A stretch of 5,087 bases of DNA, from NCBI GenBank assembly GCA_030602865.1, contig JAUVYX010000091.1, forward strand, positions 1 to 5,087. The letters are read 5' to 3'. Under the pieces are notes generated by a model that saw only the letters and a list, made by a program, of their open reading frames with translations, made no database searches and was not told where the DNA came from. The stretch comes from Dehalococcoidia bacterium (GTDB taxonomy: Bacteria > Chloroflexota > Dehalococcoidia > GIF9 > AB-539-J10). A program made the position numbers and the translations under genes. Below are positions 1 through 4,778 of this stretch, one piece after another; the stretch's first letter is position 1, and each line of letters opens with the position of its first letter.

Positions 1-1
1 C

Positions 2-685
2 TCTAAGATGCTTGAAAGGTTGAGCAACGGAGAGACGCGAAAAGCTATCGAGAGCGAAATCTCCGAAGACCGTATGAGCAATACTAACCGCATCAGGAGC
101 GCCGACTGGAAAGGAATCTTCATCGCCGATTGTCCGCAGCACCAGGAATATGAAGGCAAATCTCTGGAGCAGATATTCAAAGAAAAAGGCAGTTTCAATT
201 CACCCTACCAGGCATTCTTCGACTGGCTGCTGGAAACAGAGGCAAATGCCACCATGGTACTGTTCAGCATGTGCGAGGATGATATGCGAACAGTGCTGGC
301 AAATCCACTGTCATCAATCATCTCTGACGGATGGGTTACCTCGCCTGACGCTGGCGGTAAACCACACCCCAGGGCATATGGCACCTTCCCGCGGGTGCTG
401 GGAAAATATGTCAGGGAAGAGAAACTGCTGACTCTGGAGCAGGCGGTAAGGAAAATGACCTCGCTGCCGGCGGGGAAGATAGGACTACAGGACAGGGGCA
501 TCATCAGGGAAGGGTTCTGGGCCGACCTGGCAATCTTCGATGCCTGCACGATAATAGACAAAGCCACTTTCGCCGAGCCTCACCAGTACGCCGAGGGGAT
601 AAAACACGTCCTTGTCAACGGACAGCTGGTGATAAATAATGGAAATCCCACTGGAGCCAGGCCTGGCAGGATACTACGACTGTAG
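2..685 (+). CDS. N-acyl-D-amino-acid deacylase (D-aminoacylase), C-terminal part
   Basis: This is the C-terminal part of an amidohydrolase-superfamily enzyme of the D-aminoacylase type. The family hydrolyses N-acyl-D-amino acids to a free D-amino acid and a carboxylate, using active-site zinc. The frame is open to the left edge, and the in-frame ATG at 8 is internal, so the true start lies outside the window. Counting from that Met, ISDG places the conserved catalytic-type Asp at residue 107 (bases 326-328). It is followed by the family block HPRAYGTFPRVLGKYVREE (residues 120-138), then LTLEQAVRKMTSLPA and GLQDRGIIREGFWADLAIFD, and the closing beta-segment HVLVNGQLVINNG...RPGRILRL. The end at residue 225 fits the normal family C-terminus, so only the N-terminal metal-binding half is missing. 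No downstream partner follows on this strand; the next gene is convergent. Family identity is seen in the motifs; exact substrate is inferred. A dipeptidase or other family-3 amidohydrolase activity is possible. Confidence 0.9.
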   Translation, partial: SKMLERLSNGETRKAIESEISEDRMSNTNRIRSADWKGIFIADCPQHQEYEGKSLEQIFKEKGSFNSPYQAFFDWLLETEANATMVLFSMCEDDMRTVLANPLSSIISDGWVTSPDAGGKPHPRAYGTFPRVLGKYVREEKLLTLEQAVRKMTSLPAGKIGLQDRGIIREGFWADLAIFDACTIIDKATFAEPHQYAEGIKHVLVNGQLVINNGNPTGARPGRILRL

Positions 686-735
686 GCTCGCTCACAAGCA
701 CCAATAGATCATTTAGCTCCTGTTAATGTCCAAAC

Positions 736-760
736 CTAAACGGGTTGTCTACCCTTTTAG
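736..760. terminator. Stem-loop between convergent genes, candidate bidirectional terminator
   Basis: CTAAA-C-GGGT (736-745) pairs with ACCC-T-TTTAG (751-760) around a 5-nt loop, giving nine pairs with one C/T mismatch. The hairpin sits 50 bp after the deacylase stop and about 100 bp beyond the XRE stop on the other strand. A TTTT run occurs on the plus side and TTTAG on the minus side, both partly inside the stem, with no longer U-tract beyond. It fits a weak intrinsic terminator serving both genes. Nothing else recognisable is present in 686-858. Confidence 0.4.
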
Positions 761-858
761 ACTCATCCTGTATTGAGAAAGACTTACATTTATGGGTACT
801 TAAAGGATAGTCAGGAAAGCTGCCATTCGATGATTTGCTAATTTATCTTAAATTGGAG

Positions 859-1164
859 TCAATCATAGCTGGAAAGCTCACGTATTAATGTTATGATTGC
901 TTTCTTTGTGCTCAGGTTTAGATAGTCATTAGCTTTTAATGCCGGTATTACGTCAGTGATAATTCCTTTCTTTCCAGACACAAGGTAGTCTATACTTACT
1001 CCCAACTCTTCAGCCATCCTGATAACGAAAGATAAAGAAGGAACTCTTCTGTCTTTTTCTATAGCTGAGATATGTTGTGGAGTCACTTTTAGAGCTCGTG
1101 CCAGCTCCTCTTGTGTTACATCCAAGCTTTTCCTTCTCTCCCTGATTCTCTGTCCTAAGTTCAC
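859..1164 (-). CDS. XRE-family helix-turn-helix transcriptional regulator
   Basis: This 101-aa DNA-binding protein has the Cro/CI-type (HTH_3) fold. Residues 3-62 carry the domain: IRERRKSLDVTQEELARAL, then the recognition-helix segment VTPQHISAIEKDRRVPS, then MAEELGVSIDYLVSG. The remaining tail of about 37 residues looks helical and ends IITLIRELSSYD; it could mediate dimerisation, but no known sensor domain is visible. The start is a GTG, chosen because GAGGAG lies 8 nt upstream on the minus strand. The gene is transcribed alone, convergent with the deacylase and divergent from the small ORFs at 1436. A palindrome and a tandem repeat lie between it and those ORFs, which suggests autoregulation and perhaps control of the divergent unit. 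Its targets cannot be read from the window. Confidence 0.9.
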   Translation of the reverse strand: MNLGQRIRERRKSLDVTQEELARALKVTPQHISAIEKDRRVPSLSFVIRMAEELGVSIDYLVSGKKGIITDVIPALKANDYLNLSTKKAIITLIRELSSYD

Positions 1165-1172
1165 TAATTTAA

Positions 1173-1178
1173 CTCCTC
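1173..1178 (-). promoter_or_regulatory. Ribosome-binding site that fixes the XRE GTG start
   Basis: On the minus strand GAGGAG lies 8 nt before the GTG at 1164-1162. No ATG competes at a suitable distance, so this site decides the non-ATG start. Confidence 0.7.
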
Positions 1179-1211
1179 GAGATACTTAGCCAACTCTTCT
1201 TTTATCATTCT

Positions 1212-1240
1212 TATATAAAGAAACTGTAATATATTACCAA
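1212..1240 (-). promoter_or_regulatory. Candidate sigma70-type promoter for the XRE gene
   Basis: On the minus strand TTGGTA (1240-1235) and TATATA (1217-1212) are separated by exactly 17 bp, each matching its consensus at 4 of 6 positions. The -10 is about 48 bp before the GTG start. The palindrome at 1226-1237 overlaps the -35 and spacer, as expected for a repressor controlling its own gene. In AT-rich DNA such matches arise by chance, so confidence is modest. Confidence 0.35.
1226..1237. promoter_or_regulatory. Perfect 12-bp palindrome, candidate XRE operator
   Basis: GTAATATATTAC is a perfect inverted repeat with no spacer, 62 bp upstream of the XRE start and within its candidate promoter. 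A dimeric HTH regulator typically binds such a symmetric site. Binding by this protein is inferred from position only. Confidence 0.35.
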
Positions 1241-1250
1241 CCGCAAGAAA

Positions 1251-1300
1251 ACGTGAGCTGTTAATCAACTAAATGATAACGTGAGTGTTATATCAACTAA
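1251..1300. repeat. Tandem imperfect direct repeat (2 x 22 bp, 28-bp period)
   Basis: The copies are 1251-1272 and 1279-1300. Both begin ACGTGAG and end ATCAACTAA, and the middle aligns with one single-base gap on each side (CTGTT-A versus -TGTTAT). They lie just upstream of the candidate forward promoter at 1304 and behind the divergent XRE promoter. Paired regulator sites are one reading; two copies alone are not proof of function. Confidence 0.5.
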
Positions 1301-1303
1301 TGG

Positions 1304-1332
1304 TTGACTTTTAAATTGCCTTCTGGTAATCT
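1304..1332 (+). promoter_or_regulatory. Candidate promoter for the small-ORF / surface-protein unit
   Basis: TTGACT (1304-1309, 5 of 6 to the -35 consensus) is followed after 17 bp by TAATCT (1327-1332, weak -10). The preceding TGG supplies an extended -10 TGn. It lies about 100 bp upstream of the first small ORF and directly after the tandem repeat. No other candidate as good was seen in 1301-1435. Confidence 0.35.
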
Positions 1333-1435
1333 GATATCAAGTTATTATGCAAGCTGGTTAGTCAAGTAAATAGCTGCATGGTATATAAAATGAAAAAAGA
1401 CCCGTCTTAACAGGCCTTTTAAAGCAGGTGATCTG

Positions 1436-1636
1436 ATGATCTTCCATCCAGCTTTTTCAGTATATGGCTATCCAAGGAGAAAGTCAAAAACATCTGATGT
1501 TAATGACCCTGGAGAGAGAATGTACAAAAGAGGAAATAGAAACTTGGCCTTCGTCACCCCATACCCAAAACATAAGGAAAATGAGCGAAAGCATGCCTGC
1601 CACTTTTCAATCTACCCAATACCAACAAAGAAATAA
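1436..1636 (+). CDS. Small hypothetical ORF (66 aa), doubtful
   Basis: I do not recognise this product. In its favour, AGGTGA at 1426-1431 is a good Shine-Dalgarno match for the ATG at 1436, and the stop (1634-1636) lies 7 nt before the ATG of the next ORF, an operon-like spacing. The product is basic and polar (PRRKSK, YKRGNR, KHKENERKH), with no membrane segment or known motif. Against it, the overlapping frame running from 1464 is also open and joins the next ORF without a stop, giving a competing 138-aa reading. Only one of the two is likely to be real in 1464-1636, and a decayed gene is also possible. Confidence 0.3.
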   Translation: MIFHPAFSVYGYPRRKSKTSDVNDPGERMYKRGNRNLAFVTPYPKHKENERKHACHFSIYPIPTKK

Positions 1637-1643
1637 GGCTAAT

Positions 1644-1880
1644 ATGATGTTTTGTCCAGGAAATAAATGCCCTCATTACAGCGAGGCAACCAAATATCCC
1701 AGAAAGTGTTATTACGAGCCCCAGTGCTGGAGAGGCCATCTGGATATTCTAATGATTACAATAAAAAGACTGATGCAGCGGAAAATATTAAATCCCTTCG
1801 CTGCGATAATTATGAAGACTAAAAATAATACTAAAAAAAGCAGAGCTAATAGTAAGAAAGCTGTTAAAAGGGAGAGATAG
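1644..1880 (+). CDS. Small cysteine-patterned hypothetical protein with borrowed C-terminal tail (78 aa)
   Basis: I cannot assign a family. Residues 4-26 carry four cysteines in the pattern C-x4-C-x12-C-x5-C, within FCPGNKCPHY and PRKCYYEPQCWRG, which could bind a metal. A short hydrophobic-basic stretch follows (DILMITIKRLMQRKI), then a Lys/Asn-rich segment and the tail RANSKKAVKRER. That tail is identical to the last 12 residues of the large surface protein at 2047-4533. I chose the ATG at 1644 because TAAGG ends 5 nt upstream and the Cys block begins at once; ATG 1647 is equally possible. The frame stays open back to 1464, giving 138 aa, but no ribosome site supports that start. The tail and following leader belong to the duplicated module, so the protein may be a chimera whose original C-terminus was replaced. 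Confidence 0.5.
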   Translation: MMFCPGNKCPHYSEATKYPRKCYYEPQCWRGHLDILMITIKRLMQRKILNPFAAIIMKTKNNTKKSRANSKKAVKRER

Positions 1881-1990
1881 TAGGAGGTTATCTGAAACTA
1901 AACTTTCGTTGAAAGAGCTTTTATAACAGGAAGTTGAAAATACCAGAAGCTTGCAGGTATCTAGGTAACGACCTGAAGAGGTTGAACCTT
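1841..1990 (+). repeat. Duplicated module, upstream copy (A)
   Basis: Bases 1841-1990 align without gaps to 4494-4643, with 18 mismatches in 150 (88%). The first 40 bp encode the shared C-terminal tail plus stop and differ at one base, a synonymous AAA/AAG change. The remaining 110 bp are an untranslated-looking leader beginning GGAGGTTATCTGAAACTA after the stop. In this copy the leader joins at 1990/1991 to a receiver-gene fragment. The copy can form a stem CTT-G-CAGGT (1950-1958) with ACCTGAAG (1971-1978), which is not kept in copy B. The leader has no recognisable gene. Confidence 0.9.
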
Positions 1991-2050
1991 TCGGATATCA
2001 AGGTGTCAGGTGTAAATGAGATGGAGCTATATAAGGAGGAAGTTATATGA
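1991..2050 (+). pseudogene. Response-regulator receiver fragment (remnant of a second copy)
   Basis: Bases 1991-2041 match 4931-4981 at 42 of 51 positions without gaps. Translation gives SDIKVSGVNEMELYKEE, against SDIKMPGINGMELYYEV in the intact receiver, 11 of 17 identical. This is the strand and loop around the phospho-acceptor Asp. The conserved Pro after the Asp is lost (KVS instead of KMP), and both the N-terminal acidic pocket and the C-terminal half are absent, so it cannot be a working receiver. Its frame is open from 1913 through the leader to TGA at 2048-2050, which overlaps the ATG of the surface gene. A candidate TTG start at 1934 lacks a clear ribosome site, so translation of this frame is unproven. 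It is best read as debris now serving as the 5' leader of the next gene. Confidence 0.75.
2033..2039 (+). promoter_or_regulatory. Strong ribosome-binding site made from receiver codons
   Basis: AAGGAGG lies 7 nt before the ATG at 2047. The same positions in the intact receiver gene read ATGAGGT in a Tyr-Glu-Val context and are a poorer site. Substitutions in the remnant therefore produced a near-perfect Shine-Dalgarno sequence. Confidence 0.8.
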
Positions 2051-4533
2051 GTACAACAAAATGGTATGCTAAACCAATTTATCTGATTTTTGCCCTGGCG
2101 CTGGTGCTTTCCCTGGGAATAACGGCAGTGCCAATGGCAGGGATAGTGGAGGCGCAGGACACGCTGCATGTTGTCCCATTCGAGACGCAGGCTTTGGGAA
2201 CTGGTGCGACAGCAGAGTGGACAAATGCCGACAAGCACACCGGAAGCTACTCAGTTAAGCTGTACTCTCCCGCTTCTACCTACGCTGGTGTTGGCACAAC
2301 GGCATACGCCGGGACGATAAACAGCATTACTTCACTATCTTTCTGGTATAAACACAGCCCATATGCGGCTTGGGTCGGCCCAAGAATGTCTCTATTCCTT
2401 GAAAAGGATGGGCGTTATTATCGCGCCGGTACCAACTGTGTAGTGAGCAGCGATAGTGTTTGGAAAAAGGCGGACGCCATAAACGGTGCAGATGCTGACT
2501 TTTATGTTGAGGAGCCCAACAAGGACCAGATATGGGGCTATACTGAGACTGAATCAGATTTTATTACCGATAAAGCGGGTGGTGCGGAGGCAGACAGCCT
2601 TACGTTTAGTGACCTACAGTCGGCTCTCACCGGTGCCAATGTCGCGTCTGTTGCCGTGTATGTGAGTGCTGGTGCGGGTGAGGGACCAGGCGGTGCCTAC
2701 GTGGACGACATTGAGATAAACAGCGTCACCTACTATGGCATGATTCAGGACGCCATTGATGTTGCTAACCCTGGCGACACCATCGTTGTGGCGGCGGGGA
2801 CGTATGATGAGCAAGTGTTGATTGATAACAAGGATTTAACCATACAGGCTGCAAGCACACCAGTAATAACAGGTGTCTTGAATGCTGAGTACATAATCAA
2901 GGTTACCAATGCCGATGTCACACTGGATGGGCTTAGTGTTGATGGAACAGGTAATAACATTAAATATGGCATCTGGTATTACGATGATGGAAGTGGAACA
3001 ACAAGTGGAACAATAGCCAGTTGTACCGTAGAGAATATAGAACGAGTAGATGGGAGCCAGGCTAACATCAGGATAGATAATGCTCCGGTAGATATTGCTA
3101 ATAGCACCATCAGAGAATTCTACAAAAACGGTGTCTTTGTCAAGAGTGCGGGCAGCACAGGCACTATCTCTGGAAACGAAATCGTCTGCAGAATTATCGA
3201 TGGCGTGAACGAGGTTCAATATGGTGTTCAAGTTGGATGGGGTGCGGATGTAACAATCCAAAACAACACAATATATGACTCAACTATAGCTAGTGTCGAT
3301 ATTTATGATTGGAATTGGGCTTCTTGTGGTCTTTATGTTCTAGATGCCGGTGCTACTACAGGCTCTAGAGCACATATTATCAACAATCACATCCACCACT
3401 GCATGGAAGGAGTGCATATTGGTTATCAGGCTGTTTCAGGCGATACCTCATATGGCTTAATCCAAGACAACAATATCCATGACTGTTTCTGGTGTGTAGG
3501 GGTTGTCGGTGATGCAAGTGCTGATATAGAAAACAATACCATCAAAATGCTTGACGCTGATGTCAAAGCTTTCGTATCGCCATGGGGAGAAGGAATATTT
3601 GTTGGTGGCAGCTGGACAGCTATACATGAGTACCCAACGGCAGTTATAACCGGTAACACCATTGACAACTTTGATATGGGAATAGACATTTATGAGAATG
3701 CGGATGTCACACTTACCGAAAATGACATAACTAACAATGATTACGGTGTCTACACAAATGCTGATGCCGGCGAAGGATGGGCTCAAACAGTCGTTGCCCA
3801 TTGTAACAATATTGTCGGAAATTCAGACTATGGAGTAGACAATTCCGCAAATTCCGCAACTTTTGACGCCGAGAACAACTGGTGGGGTGATGCCAGCGGG
3901 CCAACACACGCTGGCAATCCTGGAGGTACAGGAGATGTTGTAAGTGACAATGTGGACTATGACCCCTGGTACGATTCTGACCTGGAGCCCTCGCAGTCTG
4001 GAGAAACGGCCACTGGCACTGGGGAAGCCACATTTACTTCCAGCGATGGTAATGTCAGGAATTTCACCGCAGTGGATGAAGAAAGCCTACCTCCTGAGGG
4101 TAAGCCAGACATTTCCTTCCCACACGGGTTCTTCTCCTTCGACATCTGTTGTTTGGAACCTGGCGAAACGGTGACTGTAACCATAACGCTCCCTGATAAT
4201 GTTCCTGCGACCACCGAATACTGGAAATATCAGGATGGGCAATGGATAGATATGACATCACTGCTGGGTGACAATGACAATGATAACGTGCTGACCCTGA
4301 CCCTCACCGATGGCGGACTGGGAGACGATGACGGTTTAGCAAATGGCGAAATTGTCGACCAGGGAGGTCCTGGGTTTTTTATTCCAGTCGGCGGCGAGGC
4401 TTATCTGGTGAGCCATGTTAGCCTTATGCTGCCCTGGATTGCCTTAGCTATAGCTATCATAGCCGGAATGGGAATAATAAGCATAATGCGCCACAGAGCT
4501 AATAGTAAGAAGGCTGTTAAAAGGGAGAGATAG
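2047..4533 (+). CDS. Exported beta-helix surface protein with choice-of-anchor-U domain and C-terminal membrane anchor (828 aa)
   Basis: This is a cell-surface protein. Residues 1-36 form a signal peptide: basic start, hydrophobic core LIFALALVLSLGITAV, likely cleavage after VEA. Residues about 38-228 look like a beta-sandwich, possibly carbohydrate-binding (ends GGAYVDDIEINSV). Residues about 229-645 form a right-handed beta-helix of the pectate-lyase/NosD-like kind. It opens with IQDAIDVANPGDTIVVAAGTY, has repeated turns such as GNTIDNF, ENDITNND and CNNIVGNS, and closes with NNWWGDASGP and DYDPWYDSD. Residues about 652-785 match the choice-of-anchor-U style (FPHGFFSFDI, LEPGETVTVTITLP, WKYQDGQWIDM, LTDGGLGDDDGLANGEIVDQGGPG). 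Residues 793-814 are a transmembrane helix, followed by a basic cytoplasmic tail ending KKAVKRER. No catalytic residues for polysaccharide lysis can be identified, so a role in binding or adhesion is as likely as an enzyme. The start is fixed by AAGGAGG 7 nt upstream and the signal peptide. A receiver gene follows 241 bp downstream. Confidence 0.9.
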   Translation: MSTTKWYAKPIYLIFALALVLSLGITAVPMAGIVEAQDTLHVVPFETQALGTGATAEWTNADKHTGSYSVKLYSPASTYAGVGTTAYAGTINSITSLSFWYKHSPYAAWVGPRMSLFLEKDGRYYRAGTNCVVSSDSVWKKADAINGADADFYVEEPNKDQIWGYTETESDFITDKAGGAEADSLTFSDLQSALTGANVASVAVYVSAGAGEGPGGAYVDDIEINSVTYYGMIQDAIDVANPGDTIVVAAGTYDEQVLIDNKDLTIQAASTPVITGVLNAEYIIKVTNADVTLDGLSVDGTGNNIKYGIWYYDDGSGTTSGTIASCTVENIERVDGSQANIRIDNAPVDIANSTIREFYKNGVFVKSAGSTGTISGNEIVCRIIDGVNEVQYGVQVGWGADVTIQNNTIYDSTIASVDIYDWNWASCGLYVLDAGATTGSRAHIINNHIHHCMEGVHIGYQAVSGDTSYGLIQDNNIHDCFWCVGVVGDASADIENNTIKMLDADVKAFVSPWGEGIFVGGSWTAIHEYPTAVITGNTIDNFDMGIDIYENADVTLTENDITNNDYGVYTNADAGEGWAQTVVAHCNNIVGNSDYGVDNSANSATFDAENNWWGDASGPTHAGNPGGTGDVVSDNVDYDPWYDSDLEPSQSGETATGTGEATFTSSDGNVRNFTAVDEESLPPEGKPDISFPHGFFSFDICCLEPGETVTVTITLPDNVPATTEYWKYQDGQWIDMTSLLGDNDNDNVLTLTLTDGGLGDDDGLANGEIVDQGGPGFFIPVGGEAYLVSHVSLMLPWIALAIAIIAGMGIISIMRHRANSKKAVKRER

Positions 4534-4643
4534 TGGGAGGTTATCTGAAACTACACCTTTGTTAAAAGAGCTTTTATGACAGGAAAATAAAATAACCAGA
4601 AGCTTGCAGATATCCAGGTGACAAGCTGGAGAGGTTGAACCTT
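4494..4643 (+). repeat. Duplicated module, downstream copy (B)
   Basis: This is the partner of 1841-1990. It covers the last codons and stop of the surface gene plus 110 bp of leader. Unlike copy A, it is followed by a further 287 bp (4644-4930) before the receiver sequence that A joins directly, so B probably keeps the ancestral layout. It contains an inverted repeat AGCTTG (4601-4606) / CAAGCT (4622-4627) with a 15-nt loop that is not conserved in A. No good intrinsic terminator follows the surface gene: AAAAGAGCTTTT at 4564-4575 has too small a loop. Confidence 0.9.
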
Positions 4644-4696
4644 ATTCCGTGCGGCGCTGGAGCAAAAAGCAAATACTAAACTCATATCGTATTTGA

Positions 4697-4774
4697 CCAA
4701 GGGGTGGCAGAAGATCCTCTGTGGAATGTGTGATTAGATTCCCAGAGGAAGGAGGAAGCACGGGCAATGACGCA
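4697..4774 (+). pseudogene. Possible remnant of a histidine-kinase C-terminus fused in frame to the receiver
   Basis: The receiver frame stays open upstream to a TGA at 4694-4696. The extra residues read GRRSSVECVIRFPEEGG, then STGNDA. The pattern G-x-x-S-S-V-x-C-x-I-x-F-P resembles the last beta-strand of a histidine-kinase ATPase domain (commonly G-x-G-T/S-x-F-x-V-x-L/F-P). This suggests the receiver once sat at the end of a hybrid kinase or right after a kinase gene. Only about 13 residues support it and no ATP-binding N or G boxes are present, so this is an inference. It could equally be ordinary spacer or an N-terminal extension starting at GTG 4721 or 4730. Confidence 0.3.
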
Positions 4775-4778
4775 ATGA
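4750..4778 (+). promoter_or_regulatory. Ribosome site with a three-codon ORF (MTQ) overlapping the receiver start
   Basis: AGGAGG at 4750-4755 is 11 nt before an ATG at 4767 that reads ATG-ACG-CAA-TGA, and its stop (4776-4778) overlaps the receiver ATG at 4775 as ATGA. The receiver ATG itself is 19 nt from the AGGAGG, too far for normal initiation. Either ribosomes load at the short ORF and re-initiate, or translation starts upstream at GTG 4730 or 4721. Confidence 0.4.

Noticed and set aside
1251..1300. Short CRISPR array
   Set aside because: There are only two imperfect copies with a 6-bp gap, far too little spacer, and no Cas genes.
1394..1420. Possible terminator or riboswitch-like hairpin (AAAAG-A-CC / GG-C-CTTTT)
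   Set aside because: The stem has a mismatch and no T-run beyond it, and a competing AAGA/TCTT hairpin overlaps it. No known riboswitch core could be matched.
1464..1880. A 138-aa reading of the small ORF from ATG 1464
   Set aside because: No ribosome site precedes ATG 1464, the extra N-terminal stretch is low in recognisable structure, and ATG 1644 has a nearby TAAGG and begins at the Cys block. Kept as an alternative in the text.
1888..1926. A conserved short peptide frame (LSETxxxLKELL) in both leader copies
   Set aside because: The frame ends at the same place in both copies, but most differences change the amino acid and there is no ATG, GTG or TTG at a suitable distance from the GGAGG.
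4564..4575. AAAAGAGCTTTT as terminator of the surface gene
   Set aside because: The loop would be only two bases, or the stem only AAA/TTT, and no T-tract follows. The upstream copy has lost one arm base.
1841..4643. Composite transposon or integron-like element
   Set aside because: No transposase, integrase, terminal inverted repeats or target-site duplication could be seen. The repeats are gene-tail and leader sequence, not mobile-element ends.
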